Below are positions 34,614 through 43,900 of a DNA stretch of 64,000 nt, in pieces. A program made the position numbers and the translations under genes. Every line of letters starts with the position of its first letter. The stretch's first letter is position 1. Source of the stretch: Chitinophaga horti (GTDB lineage: Bacteria > Bacteroidota > Bacteroidia > Chitinophagales > Chitinophagaceae); the NCBI RefSeq assembly GCF_022867795.2, contig NZ_CP107006.1, positions 1,798,001 to 1,862,000 on the forward strand. The letters run 5' to 3'. The notes beneath the pieces were generated by a model, which was given only the letters and a program-made list of their open reading frames with translations, ran no database searches and was not told where the DNA came from.

Positions 34614-36521
34614 TTAGTCCACCATAAACTCCCACGCACTCTTATACGCATCATGCCCCTCCGCATACGTGATGAACCCTGCATAAAATGCATCCTGCGA
34701 AAGCGTGCCGCTGTCGCCGATCACTACCAGCTTCTTACGGGCACGGGTCATCGCTACGTTCATACGACGGATGTCCGACAGGAAGCCGATCTTGCTGTCG
34801 GCGTTACTGCGGGTCATGCTGATGTACACGATGTCGCGCTCCTGGCCCTGGAAGCTGTCGATGGTGTTGACGGTAATCTTATCGGCGTAGGGTTGCAGCT
34901 CGGTATGACTGGTCAGCTGTTCGCGCAGTAATTGAATTTGTTGTTTATAGGGGGATATGACCGCTATCGTCGGGAAGTCCTGCTCGCGGTAATGCGGTTG
35001 CAAGTCACTCACGAGTTGCGCCAGGTGTTTGAATACGAAGGCGGCTTCCTCGGGATTGGTGGTGCTCGTACCTTCTGCCACTTCCTCGAAGCCACAGCCG
35101 GCGGTGTCTACGAAGTTCAGCGGGGTATCGTCCTGGTACAGCAGGTGGCCGGCCACGGATTGATGCGCCCTTAGTTTATCCTCGTAAAATACGGCAGAAG
35201 AGTAACCCATGATCGCGGTATGCATGCGGTATTGCTCTTCGAGTAACACCACCGCTTCGGGGTGTGCTTTCACACACTTCTCGAGCAGTGTGGTCGACAG
35301 GCCTTTACGCGCCGCTTCCTCCGACTTAACGGTGGGTGACAACTGGCAGTGATCGCCCGCCAGTATTACTTTACGGCCTTTCAGGACAGGTATCCAGCAG
35401 GCAGGCTCCAGGGCCTGACCGGCTTCGTCGATCACGACGGTATGGTACCTCAGGTTCTTAACGGTATAATGGTTGGCACCAACGAGCGTAGCGGTAATGA
35501 CCTGCGCCTTGTTCATCAGGTAGTCGGTGATGTACTGCTCCGTACTTTCTACCTGTTTCATGATGTTACGGGCCTCGTCGAACAAGGCTTTGCGCTGATC
35601 ACGTTCTGCCTTGCCGAAGTTGCGTTTGTACTTATGCGCCATGTTTTTGAATTCAGACGCCTGCTTCTTCAACCGTTTGATGTCTTTCATCTGCGGATGC
35701 CCGGCCATCTTGCTGTCCAGCGTAAGTGCGCTCAATCGTTCCGATACGCGCGCAGGGTTGCCTACCCGCAGCACATTCAGTCCGGCCGAAGAAAGTTTAT
35801 CGCTCAGCAGGTCGACCGCCGCATTGCTCGGCGCTACGACGAGTATTTTACGGTTGTCGTTCTTCGCCAGGGTTTTGATCGCCTGTACGAGCGTCGTGGT
35901 TTTGCCCGTACCCGGAGGGCCGTGCACGATGGCCAGGTCATCCGCCGCGAGAATACGGTTTACCGCCTCCTGCTGGGAAGAGTTGAGGCCGGGTAACGTA
36001 ACCGGATGCACGTCCTTATCAAATACCGGCTTTTGCTGGCCGGTGAGTACCTGTATCAATCTGCCTTCCTCTCGCTTTTCGCTCAGGCTCTCCGCCAGTT
36101 TTAAGGCGTTGGCCATCTCATCGTAACTGTTATCATCGAACAGGAGGTCGATGCCCAGTTTGCCATCGCGCGCCCATTCGGGTAGCTCGTCGGTGCGCAG
36201 GGTGATGCGCAGGCGGTCGCCGCCCTGCCAGGTGATGGTGCCTTCCTCGCGGTTGCTTTTAGGATCGTGGTTGGAAAACAGCGTAGCCGAGGCCCCGAAG
36301 CGGAGCTGGTGTGGCAGGTCTTTATGGGTAGTACGTTCTACTTCTACAGAAATATAGTCGCCCCGGGTCATTTCGGTATCGCGGATGGCGATGGGGTACC
36401 AGGTGAGGCCGTCGGCGCGGCGGTCGTTCACAGAGGCATGCTCGGTGAGGGCCTGGTAACTGCGTTTGTCTTCTTCCAGTTCTATTTTCAGTAATTCCTG
36501 CAGCTTTTTGAAATAATCCAT
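34614..36521 (-). CDS. Superfamily 1 DNA/RNA helicase, IGHMBP2/Upf1-like (AAA domains)
   Basis: A 635-residue cytoplasmic helicase. After a 150-residue beta-rich domain (residues 30-130) come the helicase motifs: Walker A GPPGTGKTTTLV near residue 205, KILVVAPSNAAVDLL (Ia), VIDEAGQALEPA (II), ILAGDHCQLSPTV (III), LLEEQYRMHTAI (IV), TIDSFQGQERDIVYISMTRS (V, twenty residues) and NVAMTRARKKLVVIGD (VI). This order is that of SF1B enzymes near IGHMBP2 and DNA2, which unwind 5' to 3'. Bacterial members are poorly studied; a role in nucleic acid repair or RNA handling is inference. Its start codon is 4 bp after a TAACTTTG box on the minus strand. Confidence 0.9.
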   Translation of the reverse strand: MDYFKKLQELLKIELEEDKRSYQALTEHASVNDRRADGLTWYPIAIRDTEMTRGDYISVEVERTTHKDLPHQLRFGASATLFSNHDPKSNREEGTITWQGGDRLRITLRTDELPEWARDGKLGIDLLFDDNSYDEMANALKLAESLSEKREEGRLIQVLTGQQKPVFDKDVHPVTLPGLNSSQQEAVNRILAADDLAIVHGPPGTGKTTTLVQAIKTLAKNDNRKILVVAPSNAAVDLLSDKLSSAGLNVLRVGNPARVSERLSALTLDSKMAGHPQMKDIKRLKKQASEFKNMAHKYKRNFGKAERDQRKALFDEARNIMKQVESTEQYITDYLMNKAQVITATLVGANHYTVKNLRYHTVVIDEAGQALEPACWIPVLKGRKVILAGDHCQLSPTVKSEEAARKGLSTTLLEKCVKAHPEAVVLLEEQYRMHTAIMGYSSAVFYEDKLRAHQSVAGHLLYQDDTPLNFVDTAGCGFEEVAEGTSTTNPEEAAFVFKHLAQLVSDLQPHYREQDFPTIAVISPYKQQIQLLREQLTSHTELQPYADKITVNTIDSFQGQERDIVYISMTRSNADSKIGFLSDIRRMNVAMTRARKKLVVIGDSGTLSQDAFYAGFITYAEGHDAYKSAWEFMVD

Positions 36522-36525
36522 TGTG

Positions 36526-36533
36526 CAAAGTTA
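36526..36533 (-). promoter_or_regulatory. Promoter -7 box (TAACTTTG) of the helicase gene
   Basis: The minus strand reads TAACTTTG then CACA then the ATG at 36521. The start site is expected at or very near the A of ATG, so the mRNA may be leaderless. Confidence 0.45.
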
Positions 36534-36539
36534 ACAATT

Positions 36540-36665
36540 ATGGAATTAGGGATTTTGAAAGCCGAATTTGCAGGTAGTTACAAAGGTAAGGCGGGCAACG
36601 CGTACCTATATTACACACCCGGTATACGGCACTGGAATGAGGGCCTGGAGGTGACTTGTGAGTAG
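36540..36665 (+). CDS. Possible small protein of 41 residues
   Basis: An ATG at 36540 opens a frame of 41 codons ending at a TAG at 36665. It begins MELGILKAEFAGSYKG and includes NAYLYYTPGIRHWN. It lies divergent from the helicase start. The composition looks more protein-like than chance, but I know no family and there is no clear ribosome site. It could be chance or the remnant of a gene. Confidence 0.2.
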   Translation: MELGILKAEFAGSYKGKAGNAYLYYTPGIRHWNEGLEVTCE

Positions 36666-36766
36666 GCATATATACCTGCTCTGCGCGTATATGTACAATT
36701 ATATTTGCACAGCATCAGGTGTAAATTGCGTAGTTTTGAGGGATTAAACAGGTTTTACTTTTTACG

Positions 36767-37636
36767 ATGCACAGAATTTTTTTGATGCTGATCTGCTGCG
36801 CTACGGGAATGCAATATGTGAAGGCCCAGACAGCGGTAAACGATACTTCGATTACGACCACCGATACACTGCCCACCCATCAAAAGGTGTACAATGTAAA
36901 ACCCTGGGTAGAACTGCCCGCCGGCTTAGGTGGTGTGATCCTGTTCTCCACCGTGGCGCTGCCTGCCCTTACCAGGCATGCATCATTAACTGAGGCGCAG
37001 GCCCTCGCATTAAATCCTGCCGATGTAAACTGGTTCGACCGCCCGATCATTTTCAAGAACCCCGATGGTTACAGCAAGGCCATGAGCCGCTCCGACCTGT
37101 TCCTGAACATTTCGGTATTGAGTCCCGCGATATTGGGGTTGGATAAGAAAGTACGTAAAGACTGGTTCGATCTCCTGGGCATGTATTTCATGACGCATAC
37201 CATCAACCAAACCCTCTATACCGGCATGGCCTTCGCGTTCCGCCGCGAGCGGCCATATACCTACAACCCGGATGTGCCCATGTCTTCCAAGGTAGGTAAC
37301 GCCAAAGCCAACTCGTTTTATAGCGGCCATGCTTCCGTAGCATCTGCCTCTACTTTCTTCCTCGCGAAAGTATACACCGATTACCATCACATTACGGGCT
37401 GGCGCAGGATCCTGGTGTATGGTGCTGCTGCTGTTCCGCCCTCCATCGTTGGCTACTTCCGTATGGAAGGCGGCCGCCACTTCCGCACCGATGTATTTAC
37501 CGGCCTGGTGATGGGCGCGGCAACAGGCATCCTGGTGCCGGAGCTGCACCGATTCAAAGAGAAACATAAAGGCATCAGCATGTCGCCTTACTATTCGTCG
37601 CAGTCTAGCGGGTTTAGTTTGACGGTGAAGCTGTAG
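36767..37636 (+). CDS. PAP2-family phosphatase with signal peptide
   Basis: A 289-residue membrane-associated phosphatase. An N-terminal signal is followed by a short linker and a hydrophobic stretch (ELPAGLGGVILFSTVALPAL). The catalytic motifs are: RRERPYTYNP (motif 1, lacking the usual Lys six positions before in simple form), SFYSGHASVASAS (motif 2, with the His acid) and the Arg-x5-His-x3-Asp motif in FRMEGGRHFRTDVFTG (motif 3, with His nucleophile). Such enzymes cleave lipid phosphates such as undecaprenyl pyrophosphate or lipid A phosphates in the periplasm. A promoter-like TATATTTG is at 36700-36707. A terminator follows the gene; it is monocistronic. Confidence 0.88.
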   Translation: MHRIFLMLICCATGMQYVKAQTAVNDTSITTTDTLPTHQKVYNVKPWVELPAGLGGVILFSTVALPALTRHASLTEAQALALNPADVNWFDRPIIFKNPDGYSKAMSRSDLFLNISVLSPAILGLDKKVRKDWFDLLGMYFMTHTINQTLYTGMAFAFRRERPYTYNPDVPMSSKVGNAKANSFYSGHASVASASTFFLAKVYTDYHHITGWRRILVYGAAAVPPSIVGYFRMEGGRHFRTDVFTGLVMGAATGILVPELHRFKEKHKGISMSPYYSSQSSGFSLTVKL

Positions 37637-37651
37637 TCTGCCAATTTATTG

Positions 37652-37688
37652 GAACGCCCTGCACGGATTCGTGCGGGGCGTTCTTGTT
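37652..37688 (+). terminator. Terminator of the PAP2 gene
   Basis: Long stem GAACGCCCTGCACG / CGTGCGGGGCGTTC with a GATT loop and a weak T tract. Confidence 0.75.
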
Positions 37689-37836
37689 TATGGAAGCAGG
37701 CAGTCATCGTAGGAGGATCGGCTACGTGAACAGGCGTCACGATGGCTTATTCAATCCATGCGGAGGTCATTGCAGCCAGGCACAGCCTATCTGAACGCGG
37801 AAGGCCTGTGTATCACCTCTTCATCTGCAACTATCT

Positions 37837-38634
37837 TTAAGCAATCTTCAACGGGCTCGCAATCGCCCCGTTCTCCCGCTGCAAGGCTGCGAGCTGCGTG
37901 AGTGCCGCATCCCGCAGGATGGTATACCGTTGCTCTTTCGCCAGTCCGTTACGGATTAACACGGCGTTAATGCTTTCGAGGTTGGAGAGTACGATGAGTT
38001 GATGCGTATCTGCATAGTCACGGATCGTTTTGCCACCGCCAGCCATGCCGGGGTGTTGTGCCTTCCACTCCCGGGAGCCCTGGCCGAAGACCGCCTGGTT
38101 GATCAGCTCCGCTTCTTCGGAGTATACGTTCTTGTCATCCGGCGTTGGTAAGATCGTCTTCACCGCCGAAGAATGGATCTTGTAGTTTGTTGCCGCCAAC
38201 GACCTTCGGAAGCTCCACTCGGAATGCTGTACGCCGCTGTCCTGCAGGGCTTTCACCAACTGCAGCTTAAACTTCGGCAGTACCCAACCCGCAAACTCGG
38301 TCGCTATGTCCCGGTGCGCATACAGTCCGCTATTTCGTCCCGGCTTGAAGTATAGCCCGATGGCCCGCGTTTGTGCGCACCATTCCTTTACGGATACACT
38401 GAAGGTGGGCCATGTATACTTGCCCATCAGCACCTCAAATACCTCCTTGTCAAAATCCGGGTTGTACAGCTGCTCCCAGGAGCCAAGTAGTTCCAGGGCC
38501 GCCGCGTTACAGAGCCAGCGCTCTGCCGTAAAAGGGGCCTTTTCCATATCTGAAACGGAGAGGTACGTCGCCTCGTAGAGGGTAGTGATGGTGATGGCTT
38601 TGTCGCCCACCAAAATTGCTTTTTTGTGTGACAT
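37837..38634 (-). CDS. KilA-N domain protein
   Basis: A 265-residue soluble protein with the KilA-N DNA-binding-type domain in residues 15-125: ITTLYEATYLSVSDMEKAP, TFSVSVKEWCAQTRAIGLY and the diagnostic GRNSGLYAHRDIATEFAGWV. The C-terminal 130 residues form a second conserved part that starts AATNYKIHSSAVKTILP and holds NLESINAVLIRNGLAKEQRY. KilA-N proteins come from phages and large DNA viruses but lone copies of this length are frequent in Bacteroidota chromosomes. There is no phage gene nearby. Target DNA and function are unknown. Its promoter region includes a four-copy 11-bp repeat. Confidence 0.85.
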   Translation of the reverse strand: MSHKKAILVGDKAITITTLYEATYLSVSDMEKAPFTAERWLCNAAALELLGSWEQLYNPDFDKEVFEVLMGKYTWPTFSVSVKEWCAQTRAIGLYFKPGRNSGLYAHRDIATEFAGWVLPKFKLQLVKALQDSGVQHSEWSFRRSLAATNYKIHSSAVKTILPTPDDKNVYSEEAELINQAVFGQGSREWKAQHPGMAGGGKTIRDYADTHQLIVLSNLESINAVLIRNGLAKEQRYTILRDAALTQLAALQRENGAIASPLKIA

Positions 38635-38735
38635 AATTATCGGGTTAACATGATAGTTAAGTTACGAAAAAGAGGGGAGATCAGCAAGGGAAAGCCCTGC
38701 GTTTTTACCGCATATCGGGGGCTGGCGACAAGCCT

Positions 38736-38779
38736 ACCCGACCATCACCCGACCATCACCCAACCATCACCCAACCATC
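38736..38779. repeat. Four tandem 11-bp repeats, ACCC[G/A]ACCATC
   Basis: ACCCGACCATC occurs twice and ACCCAACCATC twice without gaps, then CAACC. The array lies between the APC permease stop and the KilA-N start, both on the minus strand. The unit shares its length, and by eye seven of eleven bases, with the AACCTACGTTC units at 24121-24197. Confidence 0.85.
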
Positions 38780-38789
38780 CAACCAGGCT

Positions 38790-40121
38790 TTATCCCAGTT
38801 CCGATCTCTTCCGCACCGCTTCTTTCGCAAAGTAGACGATAACCCCCAGTAAGGCAAAGCTCGTACCCGTTGCCATTAGCACCGGCCCGGTGGAAACGAA
38901 GATCGCGCCCCACATGATCAGGGCGAGTATGACAGGGATGGGGTACAACGGCATACGCCACTGGAGGGTCGACCGGCCAACGCGACGGCTCAACAGGATG
39001 AGCCCTACTGCCTGGGCCATAAATTGCACCAGGATGCGCATGGCAAGGATAGCGTCGATGACGTGCTGTAATTTCAGTAACAGGCTGAATATGAAGGCTA
39101 TACCGCCTAATACCAGCAGTGAAACATGAGGGAAGTTTTTGGTAGGGTGCAGTTTGGCGAAGATGGAGAAGAAGGCACCATCCTGTGCGGCGGCGTAGGG
39201 AACACGGCTATAACCAAGGGTGGCGGAGAATACAGAAGCGAAGGCCACCCAGAGTACCATGACGGTAATGATGTTTGCGGCAATCGGGCCGGCCAGGGTC
39301 TCTATGTATTCGCTGATCACAAACTTGCTTTCGGTGATCTGTGACATGGGCAGCACAGAGGCCACACTGATGTTCATGCACAGGTATAGTACGGTAATGC
39401 CGGCAATCGAGATCAGCATGCTGCGGGGAATGTTCACCGCGGGGCGGGATATCTCGCCGCCGAGGTGGCAAACGTTGTAGTAGCCCAGGTAGCTGTAAAT
39501 GGTTTTTACGCTGGCTACACCCAGGGCGGCACCGAATGCATAATTCAGTTCCAGCCCGTCATTCATATGTTTTACCGGGGCCAGGAAGTTGCCATGCGCC
39601 AGGCCGCTGCCGATGATCCAGGCCATGGTGGCCAGTACGCCCATCCATAACAGTACGCTGATCTTACCGATGGTTTCTATGCGGCGGTACAACAGCAGTA
39701 CAATGAGTAATACCACACAACCACTCACCGCCTTTTTGCCAAATTCATTCATGGGGATGAGGTACTCGGTATAATGCGAGAACCCGATCGCCGCAGAAGC
39801 GATCACCAATGGTGCCTGTATCATGGTTTGCCATACGAACAGGAAACTCATGAGGCGACCCGTGCGCGGACCAAATCCTTCTTTCAAAAAGTTGTAGCTG
39901 CCGCCAGCTTTCGGGAAGGTGGCACCCAGCTCACTCCATACCATGGCGTCGATCAGCGAAAGCACCGCACCGGCTATCCATGCGTATAAAAAACCGGGAC
40001 CGTTCATCAGCTTTGCCACAATGCTAAGCACGATAAAGGGGCCAATGCCTACCATGTCTGTCATATTGATGGCCGTAGCTTGGAGTAGTCCTATTTTGCG
40101 GGAGAGTAGCGGCTGGTTCAT
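38790..40121 (-). CDS. APC-superfamily amino acid permease
   Basis: A 443-residue inner-membrane protein with about twelve membrane helices. The first helix reads GLLQATAINMTDMVGIGPFIVLSIVAKLM, with the unwound substrate site (MVGIGPF), and the second has GAVLSLIDAMVWSELGATFPKAGGSYNFLKE, both typical of amino acid-polyamine-organocation transporters. It should take up an amino acid or amine with a proton or in exchange. The substrate cannot be read. The gene is monocistronic; no regulator is next to it. A dozen hydrophobic blocks and no loss of motifs were seen. Confidence 0.9.
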   Translation of the reverse strand: MNQPLLSRKIGLLQATAINMTDMVGIGPFIVLSIVAKLMNGPGFLYAWIAGAVLSLIDAMVWSELGATFPKAGGSYNFLKEGFGPRTGRLMSFLFVWQTMIQAPLVIASAAIGFSHYTEYLIPMNEFGKKAVSGCVVLLIVLLLYRRIETIGKISVLLWMGVLATMAWIIGSGLAHGNFLAPVKHMNDGLELNYAFGAALGVASVKTIYSYLGYYNVCHLGGEISRPAVNIPRSMLISIAGITVLYLCMNISVASVLPMSQITESKFVISEYIETLAGPIAANIITVMVLWVAFASVFSATLGYSRVPYAAAQDGAFFSIFAKLHPTKNFPHVSLLVLGGIAFIFSLLLKLQHVIDAILAMRILVQFMAQAVGLILLSRRVGRSTLQWRMPLYPIPVILALIMWGAIFVSTGPVLMATGTSFALLGVIVYFAKEAVRKRSELG

Positions 40122-40915
40122 AAGCGGGAGTAAATGTACTGTATTTGTGGCAGTCGGAGGGGCGATGCTATCATCGGGGAAAGTAACGGGGAGTGCGTTA
40201 TACCTTCATGTGTGACCTGCACGCAGTATATTTCGTATTATAGGTAATTGCTTGCAGTGTATTAATCACGCTACGCGTTTTTAGCAATTACTTTCAATAC
40301 TGGTAGCGGGTTTGCGGCGTGGTTGGTTAAGCAGGTAGTCAGATTATTACAATGATGGGATAAAAAAGTATTATCAGTGTGGTTGAAATAATAGTAGTTT
40401 TGATAACAGATTCCCGGAGGTGTTTACGATCACGTTAGCTTTTTGAGACAGGTACATGTAATAGAAGAACGTAGAATGGAGTCCGGACTTTAATTCCCGT
40501 TTAAACTGAGTGCAAAATATGAATGCCGGTAAGTGCGTCCGGCGAGCCAAAATGAATCGCCCGTAGTTTTTTCCCGTAGCAACCCGTGTGTGCAAACTGT
40601 GCGTGTTAGCCATTAGTGTCCCTGTTCGTACATGGTATGCCCGTAAGATTCCGTGAGCTGCATCGCAAGTACTTTGTTGCGCCCGCAACAGATGGTACCT
40701 GTAGTTTGGCAGATTGTCAGAGTGCCCGTGAGCTGCATCCGTAAGTGCTTTGTTGCGCCCGCAACGAGGGTGACTTACTATTGGCAGGCCGATCAGATTT
40801 TTCCGTGAGCTGCATGGTGACTGCTTCGTTGCGCCCGCAACGGGGGTGGGTAACTATTGGCAGGCCGTTTAATGTTCCACGTAATCTTTTATTCCATGAT
40901 CTAATTCTAAACGTC
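40122..40915. other. 794-bp spacer before the GH74-like gene
   Basis: The region between the divergent APC permease and GH74-like gene has a 9-bp inverted repeat GTAATTGCT/AGCAATTAC at 40244-40252 and 40283-40291, a TAGTTTTG box near 40392, and three 75-77 bp repeats at 40651-40879. The reading frame of the GH74-like gene is open upstream to 40745 but this part lies in the repeats and has no signal peptide. No RNA gene was recognised. Confidence 0.6.
40651..40879. repeat. Three imperfect tandem repeats of 75-77 bp with an internal palindrome
   Basis: Copies start at 40651, 40726 and 40803, each with CCGTGAGCTGCAT, then GTTGCGCCCGCAAC (a dyad of GTTGCG and CGCAAC with a two-base centre), and copies 2 and 3 share TATTGGCAGGCCG. 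The array ends about 37 bp before the ATG of the GH74-like gene, so it covers the likely control region. Confidence 0.85.
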
Positions 40916-43900
40916 ATGAAAAACTTTCTCCTAAGATTGCTTCTTCCGGCGATCCTGGCCGGTGTGCCGTGTCTGTCTGTTTTAGCCCAGGGCTATAACT
41001 GGAGTCCCGTACGCATTGGTGGTGGTGGCCGTGTTACAAGCTTTTATGCGCACCCGAAGGTGCCTAACTTATACTTTATTACCACGGATGTTGGCACATC
41101 CTATAAGTGGAATAATGGCACGCAAAGGTGGGACGATATGCTGCTCGGCAGCAAGTCGCCTTTGGTGTACTGGAACTGGGCCACTTCCCAGGTGAGCGCT
41201 AACCTCGCGCTGGACCCTAATGATGTTACAGGCAACACGCTGTACATCACAGTGGCCAACGGCGCAGGCCCGTCTCCCGGTGCCGGTTTAAACAATAAAG
41301 GCACGGTGTGGAAGTCGACGGACCGCGGTGAAAGCTGGACGGACTGCGGACTGGAGATCGATGTAAAACCTAACAGCGATCAGACGTTTGCCGACCGTAT
41401 CGTGGTAGATCCGCAGAACAGTAATTATGTATGGGTAACAACCCGCTCTCATGGTACCTGGCGCAGCAATGCGGCGGGCGCTGTCGGTTCATGGACGCAG
41501 ATCGCCACGGGATTTACCGGCGCCGGTAACTTTATTAAGTTTGATATTACGGGTGGTACTGTAAATGGCGTGACCAGGAACATGTTCATCGGTACGCCTA
41601 CAGGCATGTACCGCAGCACGGACGGTGGCTCCACTTTCTCCGCTATGGTCGGCGGTCCTACGGCCACCAGGCGAGCCAGCATTTCGAAAGATGGGATCAT
41701 GTTTGTTACCACCACACCTTCGCCCACCAACAACGGCGTATGGAAGTGGAACGGCAGCAGCTGGTCGACCGTATCGCCCGACAATGCCCGCGAGTACAAA
41801 TATGTATCCGTAAACCCCGATAACTCGAACGAAGTGATTGCCGCTGCCGCAGGTACCTGGTCGTCCGAAAAGATGTACCGCAGTACGACGGGCGGTAACG
41901 CCGGCAGCTGGACGGAGATGACGCATACTCGCGACAATTCCGAAGCACCGCATTCAAGAATGAGTGTGGGCAACGGCAACATCGGGTTTAAGATCGATAT
42001 GGTCACCTTCGATCCTTTTCACCCGGGACAGGTGTGGTTCACTGATCTGATCGACGTGGTGCAGACTACCAACGTGTGGGCACCGGTGGTACACTGGAAA
42101 TTGCGTGTGGCAGGCCTCGAAGAGATCGTAGCCGGTGGGCCGCTTGTAGCGCCGCCGTACGGTCGCAACCTGCTGCACTCCACTACAGGCGACGTAGGCG
42201 GGTTCGATCACGTATCGCTCACAGAACCGCCTGCAACGGGCATGTCTGCCTACTTCTCTACCGGTACCGGCGCTAACTTTTCCGGGGTAGATGTGCAGCA
42301 AACCGATCCTGACTTCCTGGTACGTATCGGTAGCGATGGCTGGGACGGTCCGCCAATCGGTGGTTACTCCACCAACGGCGGCGTGTCTTATACCCGCTTC
42401 ACCCAGTATCCTGCAGGCTCCACAGCTCGCGGTCGTATTGCCGTTTCCGCCAACAGCCGCACCTTTATTTGGGTGCCCATGGGTGGCAAAACGTTCATGT
42501 CGAACAACCTCGGCGCCAGCTGGGTAACCTGTGCGGGTTTGCCCGATAACGTGTTACGCAGCGGTGATATCTACCAGATCTGGGCAGGGCAGGTGCCGGT
42601 TGCTTCAGATAAAGTAAGCGGTAATATTTTCTATGTATATGCAAGGGGTAAAATGTACGTGAGTGAAGACACTGGCCGTACCTTCAGCGCCCGTGCAACC
42701 GGTCTGCCCGACGATCAGGGCGTGGCCTCCAACGTACAGGTGCTGGCATCGCCAGGCAGGTCTGGCGACGTGTGGTTTTCTCACGCCGCAGGTTTGTACC
42801 ACTCCGTGGATACAGGTCGCAGCTTCACCCGCATCAACCCCACCGATGTGCCCAGCCCGAGATGGATGGCCATTGGTACGGCAGATACGACAGCCGGTGC
42901 TCCGTTGAGCGTGTTCGTACTGAGTGGTGCTACACCTTTGATGGGCAGCCACTTCAGCGTGTTCCGTTCCGATAACCTGGGGGTAAGCTGGGATAAGATC
43001 CTCGACCCGGTGCCCTCTACAATTCTTACTGCCGCTGCGGACAGGCATGGCCGTATTTTTATGGCCTTGTCGGGTAACGGTTTGTATGTAGGTGAACCTT
43101 CAGGCGGGCCGGTTACCGGCGTCAACATCAATCCGCCTGCAGATACCCTGGTAGAAACAGATTCGGTGAAACTGGCGGTAACGCTGGAGCCGCAGTATCC
43201 TGTCAACCGTAACTATACCCTTACTTCGTTAAATCCGGCTGTTGCAACAGTAGATGCAAATGGTTGGGTGAGGGCGATTGCAGCAGGTACTACAGGCATC
43301 GTTGTTACTACAGAGGACGGCTCTTTCCGCGATACCACTTCGATTACGGTAACTCCCTTTGTACATGTAACCGGCGTAGCGCTGGATACGGCTATTTACA
43401 CCGGTTTGGGTAACAACCTGAGTGTAGTGCCTATCATCACGCCGGCAGATGCAACCAATAAAAAAGTAACCTGGTCATCGTCCGACAGTACTATACTGAG
43501 AGTAAGCTCCGGCGGTATTATTACGGCGGTTGGGCTTGGACAGGCGACGCTGACTGCCACTTCTGTTGACGGTAACGTGAGCGGATCAACGACGGTGAAC
43601 ATCAGCACTGTATCGCTTGCCTATAACATGGGCGACACGGTAGCTATTGGTAACTTCCGCAAAGATCCGGACTTCCATACATGGACGGGCGAAGTGCGTA
43701 CTACCAATGCGATTACGGTTGCAGGTGTTGCGAATGCAGGTCCGGAAGGGATGTATAAATCTGCCCGCTCGGGGTTGGTGGTCAACTCTCCGTATAATCT
43801 CTCCGGTTTACATCCCGGTGGGCGCTACACTGTCAGACTGCACTTTGCAGAGCTGGCGAGCAATGTAAGTACCAACAGGGTATTCCATCTGAACATCAAT

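Noticed and set aside
37690..37836. Second copy of the CGTCAT-end repeat after the PAP2 gene
   Set aside because: Only short GTCAT/CGTCAC words match; the ends are not inverted repeats of useful length.
37837..38634. Prophage remnant around the KilA-N gene
   Set aside because: Only this gene has a phage-type domain; neighbours are ordinary permease and phosphatase genes.
40651..40879. CRISPR array or integron attC sites
   Set aside because: Copies are whole-length tandem repeats without unique spacers, and there is no integrase or cas gene.
40745..40915. 57-codon N-terminal extension of the GH74-like gene
   Set aside because: It runs through the tandem repeats and would bury the signal peptide; the ATG at 40916 is better.
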